Assembly: GCF_947179115.1 (NCBI RefSeq)
Contig: NZ_CAMXCI010000001.1
Location: forward strand, 434,001 to 498,000
Direction of reading: 5' to 3'
Origin: Commensalibacter papalotli
GTDB lineage: Bacteria > Pseudomonadota > Alphaproteobacteria > Acetobacterales > Acetobacteraceae
DNA length: 64,000 nucleotides
The notes beneath the pieces are model-generated. The model was given only the letters and a program-made list of their open reading frames with translations. It searched no databases and was not told the DNA's origin. Positions 36,095 through 45,692 of this stretch are shown piece after piece; the first letter of the stretch is position 1; each line of letters starts with the position of its first letter. The translations under genes and the position numbers were made by a program.

Positions 36095-36546
36095 TACCCA
36101 AGCTCTTATTCTTAAATGATAAAAATAGTTTCTTTATAGTTAAAATGTTAACCATAAAGTTTTTCAAGTAGTTATGTGTTTATTATAAATTTGATATTTT
36201 TAATAGTGAGTAATCATACAAACAATCTGCAATATATTCGACAAGGATTAAAATGAAAGATAAGTTTGAACAAATAACCTTTTTGGATGGTCTTATCAAT
36301 CATGAATTTATATGTAAAATTAATTAGAATTAATATTATCGATAATATTTATTTTTCCACAAAACTGACAAGTTTATTTTATCTAATTTGTTTAGAGAGC
36401 ATATAAAAATATCAAAGTAAAAATTATATTTCTTCGACTGCTTCCTCTAATTTTTATATTTCAAGCTCATGTTTTTTTCTTGAAGATACAATTTTACTCC
36501 AAAAAATAAATATGTTTAATAATTCATTATTGAATACACAAACCCA
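36095..36546 (-). other. 452-bp gene-poor spacer with weak coding traces
   Basis: Mostly A/T-rich and non-coding. Besides the tiny frame at 36253-36327, the minus strand of 36424-36496 reads SSRKKHELEI, stop, KLEEAVEEI, stop, which looks like an eroded coiled-coil coding piece. It has no start or binding site. I see no RNA structure or repeat. Confidence 0.35.
36253..36327 (+). CDS. possible 24-residue small protein
   Basis: ATG with AAGGA eight bases upstream (CAAGGATTAAA), then 24 codons giving MKDKFEQITFLDGLINHEFI with a short tail and a TAG stop. The binding site is good, but the length and composition allow chance. No family recognised. Confidence 0.2.
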   Translation: MKDKFEQITFLDGLINHEFICKIN

Positions 36547-37338
36547 TTAAGAAGAAACAATCTTTAATCCATCATATGCAACATCAACCCCTTGAGGAAG
36601 GTTATTTCTAAGCCATGTCCAATCCATATCAGGCCCCATATGGGTTAAAATCGTCCGTTCTGGGTTAATTTTTTCACGCCATTCTAAAACTTTATCTACC
36701 CACGCATGAGCGGGATGAGGCTCTCGTTGAAAACATCCAACAATCCACGTTTCAACCCCATCTAAAATATCAATACCATCTTGATAGATATCCATTACAT
36801 CTGTACAATACGCTACAGAGCCACAACGGATTCCAAGTGTTTTCCCAAAACCATGACATTGTTCGAATGTCTGAATCTTTTCCTCTGCCACGATGAACAC
36901 ATCACCATATTCAACAATATTTACATCTAAAGCTGGACGAAAAAAATGCGGGGCTGTTGTCCAAGGTTTAAATGCATAAGCAAAGCGATTTTCAAGTTCT
37001 TGCAATGTTTCAGAGGTCGCATAAATTGGGATAGGTTTGCCAATCATACGATTGATTGAACGTAACTCATCCAATCCCGCAATATGATCCGCGTGCGCAT
37101 GTGTATAAATAACCGCATCTAACTTACTGATTTGTTCACGTAATAACTGTTCTCGAATATCAGGACCTGTATCAATAATAATCCGCTTAGCAAGATTTGT
37201 TTCAATCACTATCGAAGAACGAGTGCGACGATTTTTCGTTTCCAAAGGATCGCAAGCTCCCCAGTCTCCTTTACCATCTTCCCCACCAACCATTGGCACA
37301 CCACCTGAACCGCTGCACCCTAAAAAGGTTACTTTCAT
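36547..37338 (-). CDS. MBL-fold metallohydrolase (PhnP/YcbX-type)
   Basis: Metallo-beta-lactamase fold hydrolase of 263 residues. The metal motif is THAHADHIAGLDEL near residue 78. It opens with MKVTFLGCSGSGGVPMVGG and has IIIDTGPDIREQLLR, as in PhnP and cyclic-phosphate phosphodiesterases; later ligands lie in CHGFG, TDVMDI, and LTHMGPDMDW. It starts 2 bases after tatD ends, closing a long same-strand operon. The substrate (a cyclic nucleotide or phosphate ester) is inferred from the family. Confidence 0.88.
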   Translation of the reverse strand: MKVTFLGCSGSGGVPMVGGEDGKGDWGACDPLETKNRRTRSSIVIETNLAKRIIIDTGPDIREQLLREQISKLDAVIYTHAHADHIAGLDELRSINRMIGKPIPIYATSETLQELENRFAYAFKPWTTAPHFFRPALDVNIVEYGDVFIVAEEKIQTFEQCHGFGKTLGIRCGSVAYCTDVMDIYQDGIDILDGVETWIVGCFQREPHPAHAWVDKVLEWREKINPERTILTHMGPDMDWTWLRNNLPQGVDVAYDGLKIVSS

Positions 37339-37340
37339 TC

Positions 37341-38129
37341 TTATTTTGCTTTCGTAAATAAATGATGAAAATTAGTGGTTGTTTGATCGACAAAATCGGG
37401 CTCGGACATACCTACTAATTCTGCAACATATTTTGCCGTATGCGCAACAAAAGCAGGCTCATTACGTTTTCCTCTATATGGAACAGGCGCTAAATAAGGT
37501 GAATCTGTTTCAACTAATAAACGATGTATTGGCAGTTGAACGATTATATCTCGTAATTCTTGAGCTTTCTTGAACGTCGCAATTCCAGAAATACTGATAT
37601 ATCCCCCCAGCTCTATTGCTGTTTGGGCCAAAGCAAGGCTAGACGTGAAACAATGAATCAGAAATGGAAAACTGCCATTATTCTTAGTTTCTTCTTGTAA
37701 AATTCTGGCAATATCATCATCAGCTTCACGAGCATGAATACATACGGGTAATTGCGTTTTTTGTGCTGCTTGTATATGTGCTCTGAAAAATTCTTGCTGC
37801 TTGATAAATATACTTGGTTCACCATAAAAATAATCAAGCCCAGTTTCACCAATACCAATAACTTGCGGGTGATCTGTTAAGGCTGCAATTTCATCAGCAG
37901 TAGCAAAAACTTCATCTTTGACATACTCAGGATGCGTTCCAACAGTACACCATAATTTTAAATCAGGCCTAGCAAAACTTGTAATACGCTTTTGCACATC
38001 AGCTTTGGATATGCGTGTTCCAATAGTTACCACCTCTCCTAATTTTGCCTCCTCTGCATGATCTAACAGAGTTGCAATTTCTTCATCTGAAAAAAAATCA
38101 AGGTGGCAATGGGAATCAACTAAACGCAT
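37341..38129 (-). CDS. tatD: TatD family hydrolase (metal-dependent nuclease)
   Basis: Amidohydrolase-fold metalloenzyme of 262 residues. It has the DSHCHLDFF start (HxH ligands), GIGETGLDYFYGEP, PVCIHAREADDD, FLIHCFTSS, and LVETDSPYLAPVPYRGKRNEP at the end. Family members are 3'-5' exonucleases on DNA or RNA and may aid DNA repair and quality control. It sits between metG (5 bases upstream) and the MBL-fold gene. Confidence 0.93.
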   Translation of the reverse strand: MRLVDSHCHLDFFSDEEIATLLDHAEEAKLGEVVTIGTRISKADVQKRITSFARPDLKLWCTVGTHPEYVKDEVFATADEIAALTDHPQVIGIGETGLDYFYGEPSIFIKQQEFFRAHIQAAQKTQLPVCIHAREADDDIARILQEETKNNGSFPFLIHCFTSSLALAQTAIELGGYISISGIATFKKAQELRDIIVQLPIHRLLVETDSPYLAPVPYRGKRNEPAFVAHTAKYVAELVGMSEPDFVDQTTTNFHHLFTKAK

Positions 38130-38134
38130 AAGAA

Positions 38135-39670
38135 TTATTCAGCCTCTACAAAACGTGGGAAAATACCAGAAGGTGCAGGAAGTTCACGTCCAGCAGGAAT
38201 AACCGTTTCAAGATCTGATAACTGGCGTTCAGATTCAGAAACACCCAATTGGGTCAATAACTTATCCATTGCCCCAGGTATAAATGGCTGTAAACAGGTT
38301 GCAATGATCCGCAATGTATCAACCAGAACCCGTAATACAACAGTCATTCTTTGTGGATCAGTCTTTTTTAATGTCCAAGGTGCTTGATGATCTATATAGG
38401 CATTTGAAGCACGAATAATTTTCCAAATGGTTTCCAAAGATTCATGCAATGCTTGACGGTCCATTTGTTCACGCAATAAGGTCGGTAACAATATCGCTTT
38501 TGATAATAAAGTCTCGTCATCTTGATGACGTTGACCAATTTCAGGGAGTTTTCCCTCGCAGTTTCGCATGACTTGAGAAAGCGTCCTTTGTGCCAGATTA
38601 CCCAAATCATTTGCTAATTCGTTATTCATACGATTAATTAATGATTGTCGGCTGTAATCTCCATCGCCACCAAAAGGCACTTCACGTAACAAGAAAAAAC
38701 GAACAGGATCTAAACCAAATTCTTCCACCAGTTTCAAGGGCTCAATAACATTCCCAACCGATTTACTCATTTTCTCACCTTCGACTGTCCACCAACCATG
38801 AGAATAAATACGTTTTGGAACCTCTAAACCAGCAGCCATTAAAAAAGCTGGCCAATAAAGTGCATGGAAACGAGAGATTTCTTTACCGACCAAATGCAAA
38901 TCAGCAGGCCAAAACCGCCACAGATCAGAACTTTTTATATTTGGATAACCTAAAGCCGAAATATAGTTCGTTAAAGCATCAAACCAAACATACATAACAT
39001 GGTCATCATCACCTGGAACAGGTATGCCCCATTTAAAGCTCGTACGGCTAACAGATAAATCCCGTAATCCAGATTTAATAAAGCTTAACAGCTCATTACG
39101 ACGACTTTCTGGTCCTATAAATTTAGGATTTTGTTCATAAAATTCTAATAATTTATCTTGCCATGCAGACAGTTTAAAAAAGTAAGAAGGCTCTTTTAAC
39201 CATTTTACTTCGGCCCCTGTCGGAGCAATTTTTTTTCCTTCTTGTGTCGTTGTAAGTTCATCTTCGCCGTAATAACATTCGTCACGTAAAGAATACCACC
39301 CCTCATAAGCACCAAGATAAATATGACCTGCGTCTGCTATTTTTTGCCATAGCGCTTGACAGCTTTTGATATGACGCTCTTCTGTCGTGCGTATAAAATC
39401 ATCATAAGAAACATTGAGTTGGTCAGCCATATTACGAAATTGTGCAGACACCATCGTTGCAAAATTCTGTGCTGATTGACCTTTATCCTGCGCTGCTTGT
39501 TCTACCTTTTGTCCATGTTCATCTGTACCCGTTAAAAAAAACACATCATAACCGTCTAGACGTTTAAAACGAGCCAAAACATCAGCAGCTATAGACGTAT
39601 AAGCATGACCAACGTGCGGAGCCCCATTCACATAGTAAATCGGGGTAGTAATCATATAATGAGGTTTCAT
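38135..39670 (-). CDS. metG: methionyl-tRNA synthetase
   Basis: Class I synthetase of 511 residues. It carries the HIGH-type motif in YYVNGAPHVGHAYTSIAADV, the LTGTDEHGQKVEQAA segment and KMSKS in GEKMSKSVGNVIEP, and an anticodon domain ending PAPSGIFPRF. It is the short form, without the C-terminal EMAP domain, and has no four-cysteine zinc knuckle. It overlaps holB upstream by 4 bases and is followed by tatD 5 bases later. Confidence 0.96.
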   Translation of the reverse strand: MKPHYMITTPIYYVNGAPHVGHAYTSIAADVLARFKRLDGYDVFFLTGTDEHGQKVEQAAQDKGQSAQNFATMVSAQFRNMADQLNVSYDDFIRTTEERHIKSCQALWQKIADAGHIYLGAYEGWYSLRDECYYGEDELTTTQEGKKIAPTGAEVKWLKEPSYFFKLSAWQDKLLEFYEQNPKFIGPESRRNELLSFIKSGLRDLSVSRTSFKWGIPVPGDDDHVMYVWFDALTNYISALGYPNIKSSDLWRFWPADLHLVGKEISRFHALYWPAFLMAAGLEVPKRIYSHGWWTVEGEKMSKSVGNVIEPLKLVEEFGLDPVRFFLLREVPFGGDGDYSRQSLINRMNNELANDLGNLAQRTLSQVMRNCEGKLPEIGQRHQDDETLLSKAILLPTLLREQMDRQALHESLETIWKIIRASNAYIDHQAPWTLKKTDPQRMTVVLRVLVDTLRIIATCLQPFIPGAMDKLLTQLGVSESERQLSDLETVIPAGRELPAPSGIFPRFVEAE

Positions 39671-40620
39671 AGTTCACTTACAAGGTTAAATTCAGAAATA
39701 AGGGTCTGTTTCTTATCCAGATTAAAAGATTCGGCTTCTTTATGCCACTTTAAAAGTGTTTGCCATATTTCTATCCATTGCGAAATAGGTCGCATAGGAT
39801 GTCCAAATTCTTTTTTTTGCGTTTGCACAGCTTGTCGGATGTGTAAAGCGATCGCATCGGTTAATAAATTTAAAAAAAGTGTAAAGCCATTTTCTTTTTG
39901 TAAAATTAAATCAGCTTGTTGATACATATCTTTACTTTTAAATGAGTCGTTTAAAAGATTTTCAACAATATCTTTTATATTTAAATGCCCACTTTCCAAA
40001 AGTTGTAACGCTTTTCCCAAAGAGCCCTCCGCAAGTTGAATAACTTTATTTTTATCTATTTCAGATAATTGAGGGGCTAATATAGATAATCCTTGTTCCA
40101 TTTCTTCAGTTGATAATCCGCGCAAACTCATCTTACGGCAACGACTTAAAATTGTCGGTAGCAAACGGTTAGGATGTGTCGTAATCAGAAATAATAAAGC
40201 GCCTTTGGGTGGCTCCTCTAACAATTTTAATAAGCTATTTGCCGCATTACGATTCATTAAATCTGCATCTTCAATAACAACAATGCGCCACCCACCCTCT
40301 GCTGGAGTCAGGCGTAAGAATTCTCCAACGGCTTTAATATCATCTATAAGAATTTCAGAACGTAATCGGTTTTTTTTTTCATCTAAGCGACGACCAACGA
40401 CTAATAAATCAGCATGGCTTCCTGCTTTGATCCGGCTAATTGCTGCTGGACTATTTCCTAAAATCAATCGAACTAAATGATAAACAAAAGTTGCCTTTCC
40501 GATCCCTTCTTCACCATTAATTAACCAAGCATGATGCAACTTATTTTGCGCAATCGCTTGCTGAAAATAAGCATACTCCTTTTTATGCCCCCATAAATGA
40601 TCATTTTCTCTGGGTTTCAT
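39667..40620 (-). CDS. holB: DNA polymerase III subunit delta'
   Basis: Clamp-loader subunit, 317 residues. The P-loop region is INGEEGIGKATFVYHLVRLI. The AAA+ core continues with IEDADLMNRNAANSLLKLLE and ends with ITTHPNRLLPTILSRCRK, including the SRC arginine-finger motif. It overlaps tmk (4 bases upstream) and metG (4 bases downstream), so it is translated in step with both. The family order tmk-holB-metG-tatD is usual in alphaproteobacteria. Confidence 0.93.
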   Translation of the reverse strand: MKPRENDHLWGHKKEYAYFQQAIAQNKLHHAWLINGEEGIGKATFVYHLVRLILGNSPAAISRIKAGSHADLLVVGRRLDEKKNRLRSEILIDDIKAVGEFLRLTPAEGGWRIVVIEDADLMNRNAANSLLKLLEEPPKGALLFLITTHPNRLLPTILSRCRKMSLRGLSTEEMEQGLSILAPQLSEIDKNKVIQLAEGSLGKALQLLESGHLNIKDIVENLLNDSFKSKDMYQQADLILQKENGFTLFLNLLTDAIALHIRQAVQTQKKEFGHPMRPISQWIEIWQTLLKWHKEAESFNLDKKQTLISEFNLVSEL

Positions 40621-41255
40621 TGCTTTAATTCGAATAGTTTCTGAGACACAATATCATAAACATCTTGATGAATCGCTTCCATATTTCTGTGAGCATCGAT
40701 TCTAACGCATCGATCAGAATTATCCATCATAATTTGTTTAAATCCATTTAAAACACGATAATGGAAATTCTCATCAAGTTGCTCATATCGATCTACTCTA
40801 CCTTGACGGGCACAGCACCGTTCCCTCATAATATCATAAGGAGCTTCGAAAATCAAAGTAAGGTCAGGCTGCAATGCAATAAGATCAGAAAGATTGCTAA
40901 TATATCGAATTAAATCTTTATCGCCATTACCTAATCCATAGCCTTGATATGCCTTTGTTGAATCGATATATCGATCACATATAACAACATAACCTTGGCT
41001 CAAGGCAGGCTTGATAATTTGATCAACATGATCGCAACGCGCTGTAAAATGTGCCATAATTTCAGAACGTAAAGAAAATGAATACCCCCCGAACAGTAAA
41101 AGCTCTCGAATAGCTTCCGCCCCCTTTGTACCACCAGGTTCTCTGGTCAATAAAACTTTTCGGCCTTCTCTTTCAAATGCTTCATATAATCGTTGGGCTT
41201 GTGTCGATTTGCCAGCCCCTTCTCCACCTTCGAAAGTAATCATATATCCTGTCAT
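40617..41255 (-). CDS. tmk: thymidylate kinase
   Basis: Phosphorylates dTMP to dTDP. The 212 residues have the P-loop FEGGEGAGKSTQAQRL (about 8-23), the DR(Y/H) motif LTREPGGTKGAEAIRELL and ICDRYIDSTKAYQGYGLG, and a basic LID region near AYDIMRERCCARQGR. The first ATG (41255) has no good binding site. An internal ATG five codons in (MITFEGG) follows GGA at 5 bases and could be the true start. It overlaps holB. Confidence 0.95.
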   Translation of the reverse strand: MTGYMITFEGGEGAGKSTQAQRLYEAFEREGRKVLLTREPGGTKGAEAIRELLLFGGYSFSLRSEIMAHFTARCDHVDQIIKPALSQGYVVICDRYIDSTKAYQGYGLGNGDKDLIRYISNLSDLIALQPDLTLIFEAPYDIMRERCCARQGRVDRYEQLDENFHYRVLNGFKQIMMDNSDRCVRIDAHRNMEAIHQDVYDIVSQKLFELKQ

Positions 41256-41331
41256 AACCGTATAATACTTTCCTACTAATCTTATAAAATGGAAGATAGA
41301 AATAATATCTTACCTTCCATTAATGAAAGAA

Positions 41332-42603
41332 TTATGGTTTCTTTCCGAAATGATAGCCTATATTTTTAAACGTTCGAGAAATTAGACCTGACTTTGGCAC
41401 AGATTCTCCTGCAATAACAGGAATTTGGATAGCCTGCCCACCATTTTCAACTGATAATGATGCTTGCACAACTTGTCCTTTGGTAATAGGGGCTGCAATA
41501 GGTGCGTTATAATCTAAAGAAATCTTCATTTTATTACGCCAACCAACAGGAAGGGTCATTAACAAATCTTCACCCGCAACTAATGACACTGTTGGAGATG
41601 TTCCCATCCACACAGGTGCGGTTTCAATGACCTCGCCTTTGTTGAACAATTTTACATTTTCAAACTGATTAAAACCCCACTGTAATAAACGTTCACATTC
41701 ATGTGCACGTTCATTCATAGATGACATTCCATTAGCAACCAATATAATACGACGACCATTGCGTTCAGAGCTGGCGCATAATCCATATCCGCCTGCAGAG
41801 GTATGGCCGGTTTTTAAACCGTCAGCCAACCCTTTATCGACCAAGACATTACGATTACCTTGAGTGATTTTATTATAAGTAAATTCTTTTTCAGAAAAAA
41901 AATGATAATATTGAGGATAATCGTGTATTAAATGATAGGCTATTAACGCAATATCATGTGCAGACATTAAATGATTATCATCAGGCCAGCCTGTGCAATT
42001 CATAAAACGCGTATTTTTAAGACCTAATTTAGGTGCCCAATCGTTCATAATAGCAACAAATTGTTGTTCTGATCCAGCTATTCCTTCAGCCAAAACGATA
42101 CAAGCATCATTCCCTGATTGAATAATCACCCCTTGAATAAGATCCTGCACAGATACTTGTGCATTGAGTGGGACAAACATCTTCGAGCCTTGCATTCTCC
42201 ATGCTTTCTCGCTGACAGGTAAGAGTTGATCCAGTTTTATACGACCAGTACTCAACATTGCAAACACAACGTAACATGTCATTATCTTTGTTAATGAAGA
42301 TGGATGCATTGGCTGGTCTGCTTGCTTGTCCAACAAAACAGTACCAGTATTATAATCCATAATAAATGCGTATTGCGCACTGGTATCAAAAGGGCCTATC
42401 GGTGTATTAGCAGGAGGGCCATTTGAAATCGCAGGCTGAGCTGCAATACTAGCAGCAGTTTTCTTTTTACGTTGGGTGGTTTTTGCCTCAGCAGGAGAGG
42501 AATTGATTACAGCCAAAGAAAACGCAAGGCCACTAGCACCAGTTAATAATGATCTACGAGTTTGCACGCTTATTCTATCCCTATTCAACGATGATTTTGG
42601 CAC
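41332..42603 (-). CDS. dacC: D-alanyl-D-alanine carboxypeptidase (penicillin-binding protein, DacA/DacC class)
   Basis: Removes the terminal D-Ala from peptidoglycan stem peptides in the periplasm. The catalytic serine motif is SLTK (Ser103 and Lys106), the second motif is SGNDACIVLAEG, and the third is KTGHTSAGGYG, all of peptidase family S11. A C-terminal beta domain follows. The N-terminus has a twin-arginine-like stretch TRRSLLTGASG before the hydrophobic core, so export may be by Tat. It overlaps rlpA by 23 bases and is 76 bases from tmk. Confidence 0.93.
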   Translation of the reverse strand: MPKSSLNRDRISVQTRRSLLTGASGLAFSLAVINSSPAEAKTTQRKKKTAASIAAQPAISNGPPANTPIGPFDTSAQYAFIMDYNTGTVLLDKQADQPMHPSSLTKIMTCYVVFAMLSTGRIKLDQLLPVSEKAWRMQGSKMFVPLNAQVSVQDLIQGVIIQSGNDACIVLAEGIAGSEQQFVAIMNDWAPKLGLKNTRFMNCTGWPDDNHLMSAHDIALIAYHLIHDYPQYYHFFSEKEFTYNKITQGNRNVLVDKGLADGLKTGHTSAGGYGLCASSERNGRRIILVANGMSSMNERAHECERLLQWGFNQFENVKLFNKGEVIETAPVWMGTSPTVSLVAGEDLLMTLPVGWRNKMKISLDYNAPIAAPITKGQVVQASLSVENGGQAIQIPVIAGESVPKSGLISRTFKNIGYHFGKKP

Positions 42604-43489
42604 CTTTTATGCCAGATTTTAATAAAGAATCCAAATTTTGATCTGCTTGTTCTACACTGCTATACGGTCCAGAGCGAACCCTGATAACACGACGTCCCCC
42701 AGTATAGGTATTTACCAAACGACCACCCATTCTTGCGGCTAAACGATTAGCATAAACACTTGATGTAAACGAACCACCATCAATCCAAAGCTGACCATTT
42801 GTTGCAGCCCCTTGACGATATTGTGCGGGCAATTCTTCTAATGGCGTTAATGCTTGCACATTGTTCTCTTGAGGTTGTTCAAGATGACGTGTATCCGATT
42901 TCAAAGGTTGAGTTCCATCTAAACTCTCAACTTTGATGGTTTCCAAAGGCGCTGTACTGACTTGCATTTGTGTCTGAGGACCATTAGGTAATTTAAATGC
43001 AAGATCTTGGCTTCGTTTCTCATCTTCGATAATTTCAACTTTAGCCACAGAACCTCTTACTAAACCAAGCAAACTTGCCGCTTTTGGAGTTAACTCCAAT
43101 ATCCGATCTGTTGTAGAAGCTGGACGATCATTTAACCGAATAGTAATTTCTCTACCGTTATCCATATTTCGCACTTGGACAATTGCAGGAAGTTGTAAGG
43201 TTTGATGAGCACCTGTCATAGACTGCGCATCATAGATTTCTCCATCTGCAGTAATTTGTTTTCCGCTTTTAGAAGAAACGACCGCAATGCCTGTCCCTTT
43301 ATAAGCAAAATTTTCCTCTGGGTAAATCCAACGATTACCTAATTGATAAGGTTGTCCAACCTCATAATGAAGCTTTGCGGTTTTTAAAACTGCATCATCA
43401 ACATTTTTGTTACATGAAGATAACAAAAAAGCAGCACATAAAAAACCAGATATTTTAATTACCGAATAGTTCACAGCATATACAGCCAT
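42581..43489 (-). CDS. rlpA: RlpA-family septal lytic transglycosylase with SPOR domain
   Basis: Lipoprotein of 302 residues. The lipobox AFLLSSC marks Cys26 as the lipidated residue. The central double-psi barrel has ITADGEIYDAQSMTGAHQTL, and the active-site Asp lies in LNDRP. The C-terminal SPOR domain (from about 230, LWIDGGSFTSSVYANRLAAR to the end) binds denuded septal glycan. The typical RlpA start ASWYG is replaced by FAYKGTGIAVVSSKSG. It lies between mltB and the carboxypeptidase, so this cell-wall trio probably works together at division. Confidence 0.9.
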   Translation of the reverse strand: MAVYAVNYSVIKISGFLCAAFLLSSCNKNVDDAVLKTAKLHYEVGQPYQLGNRWIYPEENFAYKGTGIAVVSSKSGKQITADGEIYDAQSMTGAHQTLQLPAIVQVRNMDNGREITIRLNDRPASTTDRILELTPKAASLLGLVRGSVAKVEIIEDEKRSQDLAFKLPNGPQTQMQVSTAPLETIKVESLDGTQPLKSDTRHLEQPQENNVQALTPLEELPAQYRQGAATNGQLWIDGGSFTSSVYANRLAARMGGRLVNTYTGGRRVIRVRSGPYSSVEQADQNLDSLLKSGIKGAKIIVE

Positions 43490-43550
43490 TCAAAAAGATA
43501 AAATTAGACTAAGCTTTACGCTTCTCTTTATGAAAAAACAACTTTAATTA

Positions 43551-44546
43551 TTATCCAACTGCATCCCCAAGCAATCCAACAGCCAGAGCGTAATAATCAG
43601 AGGGGTTGTAACGGCGTATCACATTAAAATTGTGATAAACCATAAAGGCCTGCCCACCTTCTCCATCTGGTCTAATTACAGCACCTTGAACAGAATTTGT
43701 TGAGAATTTAGAACCATCTCTGCGCCTAACCCCCAAAGCTTGCCATTGTGCTAATGTTTTTATATTTTTACGACCAATTTGTCCTTGAGATAAATTACCG
43801 TCAATAGTGATTTCTTGTCCCCAAGGTTCAGATGCTTTCCATCCACATTTTGCCAAATAATTTGCAATAGATGCCAATACATCAGGCACATTTGTCCAAA
43901 TATTGCGCTGTCCTGTTCCTGAAAAATCCACCGCATATTGTAAATATGCACTGGGCATAAATTGAGGTTGTCCCATAGCCCCAGCATAACTGCCTAACAT
44001 TTTTTCTGGAGCAATATCACGACTATCCAAAATCTTTAAAGCTTTCATCAACTCTGATTTAAAGAATTTTGCTCTACGGCCTTCATAAGCAAGAGTCGCA
44101 AGGGAATCTATTACGTTAAATTTCCCTGTATGTTTTCCATACGCAGATTCAATTCCCCAAATCCCCAGAACTATTCTTGGGTCAACACGATACTGTTTCC
44201 AAATTTGAGATAAGGTGTTTTGTAAAGATTGATAAGATGCCTTGCCTTGACTTATTTTGGTTGGAGAAATGACTTTTTCATAATACTGAGCCCAAGTCAT
44301 CGTAAACTCAGGTTGCTTGCGATCCAGTTGAATAACTTTGGCATTTGGAACAGACCAATCCAAAGCACGTTTCATAATAGATGCATCAAAACCCTGTTGC
44401 ACAGCTTGTTGTTGAATTTGTTTTAAAAAAGCTTGATATCCCGCTGTACTCTGAGCAGTCGCTTTGGTTAATAATGAATCAGACAATATTACAGAAATTG
44501 TAACAGCTGTTCCTGCACCAATTAAAAATTTACGACGCTCTATCAT
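43551..44546 (-). CDS. mltB: lytic murein transglycosylase B family protein
   Basis: Peptidoglycan-cleaving enzyme, 331 residues, SLT-like fold of family 3. It has the catalytic glutamate in GIWGIESAYGKHTG, the middle block DSLATLAYEGRRAKFF, and the MltB mark AGAMGQPQFMPSAYLQYAVD. The start MIERRKFLIGAGTAVTI is a twin-arginine signal, so the enzyme is exported folded by Tat instead of being a lipoprotein as in E. coli. It is first in the cell-wall and replication run that continues down to 36547. Confidence 0.93.
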   Translation of the reverse strand: MIERRKFLIGAGTAVTISVILSDSLLTKATAQSTAGYQAFLKQIQQQAVQQGFDASIMKRALDWSVPNAKVIQLDRKQPEFTMTWAQYYEKVISPTKISQGKASYQSLQNTLSQIWKQYRVDPRIVLGIWGIESAYGKHTGKFNVIDSLATLAYEGRRAKFFKSELMKALKILDSRDIAPEKMLGSYAGAMGQPQFMPSAYLQYAVDFSGTGQRNIWTNVPDVLASIANYLAKCGWKASEPWGQEITIDGNLSQGQIGRKNIKTLAQWQALGVRRRDGSKFSTNSVQGAVIRPDGEGGQAFMVYHNFNVIRRYNPSDYYALAVGLLGDAVG

Positions 44547-44988
44547 GCTTCACCCTTACACTTTGATATTTTAAAATAACGATCAATATCACATTAATCA
44601 TATCCTTCATTCATAGCAAGGCAAGAAAACAGATAATATATTCCATAAATATTAAAAAATTGATACTTCACCACCCCTTATGAAACATCTCTTTTTATCT
44701 AAAAGAAACTAAAATAAATATATGAACTTATATCAGTGATTTTTACAGATAAATTTAAAACGTTGGTATCTATTGCAAAATCTTGGGTTAATTGTGAAGA
44801 GTTCGCGTTTATCTCTGACAATGAGTATAATGAGTATAATGAGTATGTTGAAAAACTTTTCATTAAAAAAGAATAACGCTTTTTCCAATCTTCATCACTT
44901 AAAAAAATATATATTGATGCCATATTTTCTATTTAACAGCTTACCAACGGGTTTGAATACCTTATGGCTTGGAATAAGAAATATAAAA
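44547..44988. other. 442-bp spacer with uncertain small frames
   Basis: On the minus strand 44699-44923 is a 74-codon frame (FLSDEDWKKRYSFLM, then YSLYSLYSL, then SEINANSSQLTQDFAID). On the plus strand 44773-45003 a 76-codon frame overlaps it. Neither has a ribosome-binding site or a recognised family, and at most one is real. The minus-strand frame looks more protein-like. A tandem 9-bp repeat lies inside both. Confidence 0.3.
44821..44847. repeat. three-copy 9-bp tandem repeat
   Basis: Three copies of ATGAGTATA (the last ending in G). The unit is a multiple of three, so a change in copy number keeps the frame in either of the overlapping reading frames. Confidence 0.8.
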
Positions 44989-45597
44989 TCAAAAAACCTT
45001 TAAATTAGCCATTTTTTGAGATTCTATAAAAAGTTCAAGCTGATCCCCATGATTTAATTGACCAACCCCTTTGGGCGTGCCTGTATAAATCAGATCATTA
45101 GGCTTTAAGATAATAAACTGACTCAAATAAGCAATAATTTCTGGAATGGTAAATATCATATCTTGAGTGTACCCTTCTTGTCTTGTTTCACCATTTAATT
45201 TCATTGAAAAACTAATTTTTTCTTTAAACTTAAATTTATTCACAAAAGAAGAAACATAACAAGAATCTTTAAATCCTTTGGATAAAAACCAAGGTAATTT
45301 CTTTTCTTTGAGCTTTGATTGCAAATCCCTAGCTGTTAAATCCAAACCAATGGCTATTTCATCATAATAGGATTCAGCATCTTCTTGTTTAATCTGGAAC
45401 CCTTCCTTGACAATCTTAATCACTAACTCTGTTTCATAATGAACAACATCAGAAAAATCAGGTAATTGAATAGTATTATTGGTTACCAACGACGAGTTTG
45501 GTTTACTGAAAATAATTGGCTCTGCTTCTACCTTATTTCCCAACTCTTCGGCATGTTCAAAATAGTTTCTGCCAATACAGTAAATATTATTAATCAT
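44989..45597 (-). CDS. fumarylacetoacetate hydrolase family protein
   Basis: Hydrolase or isomerase of 202 residues in the FAH superfamily, YcgM-like group. It has YCIGRNYFEHAEELGN at the start, IIFSKPNSSLV, the metal-binding ETELVIKI, and YTGTPKGVGQLNHGD near the end. Family members act on acylpyruvates such as fumarylpyruvate or oxaloacetate tautomers. GGAG lies 6 bases before the ATG at 45597, so the in-frame ATG four codons upstream is less likely. The substrate is not evident, and no pathway partners are adjacent. Confidence 0.87.
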   Translation of the reverse strand: MINNIYCIGRNYFEHAEELGNKVEAEPIIFSKPNSSLVTNNTIQLPDFSDVVHYETELVIKIVKEGFQIKQEDAESYYDEIAIGLDLTARDLQSKLKEKKLPWFLSKGFKDSCYVSSFVNKFKFKEKISFSMKLNGETRQEGYTQDMIFTIPEIIAYLSQFIILKPNDLIYTGTPKGVGQLNHGDQLELFIESQKMANLKVF

Positions 45598-45692
45598 TTT
45601 AATCTCCATTACATAAATTGACGTTACTCTTTTTAATTTTCATTATATAAACAAATCTAAATTACCCAAATTTATTTATTGAAAATGATCGC

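Noticed and set aside
44773..45003. A 76-codon plus-strand frame opposite the spacer after the FAA hydrolase gene
   Set aside because: It has no ribosome-binding site, it overlaps another weak frame, and it runs into the FAA hydrolase end; I list the spacer as uncertain instead.
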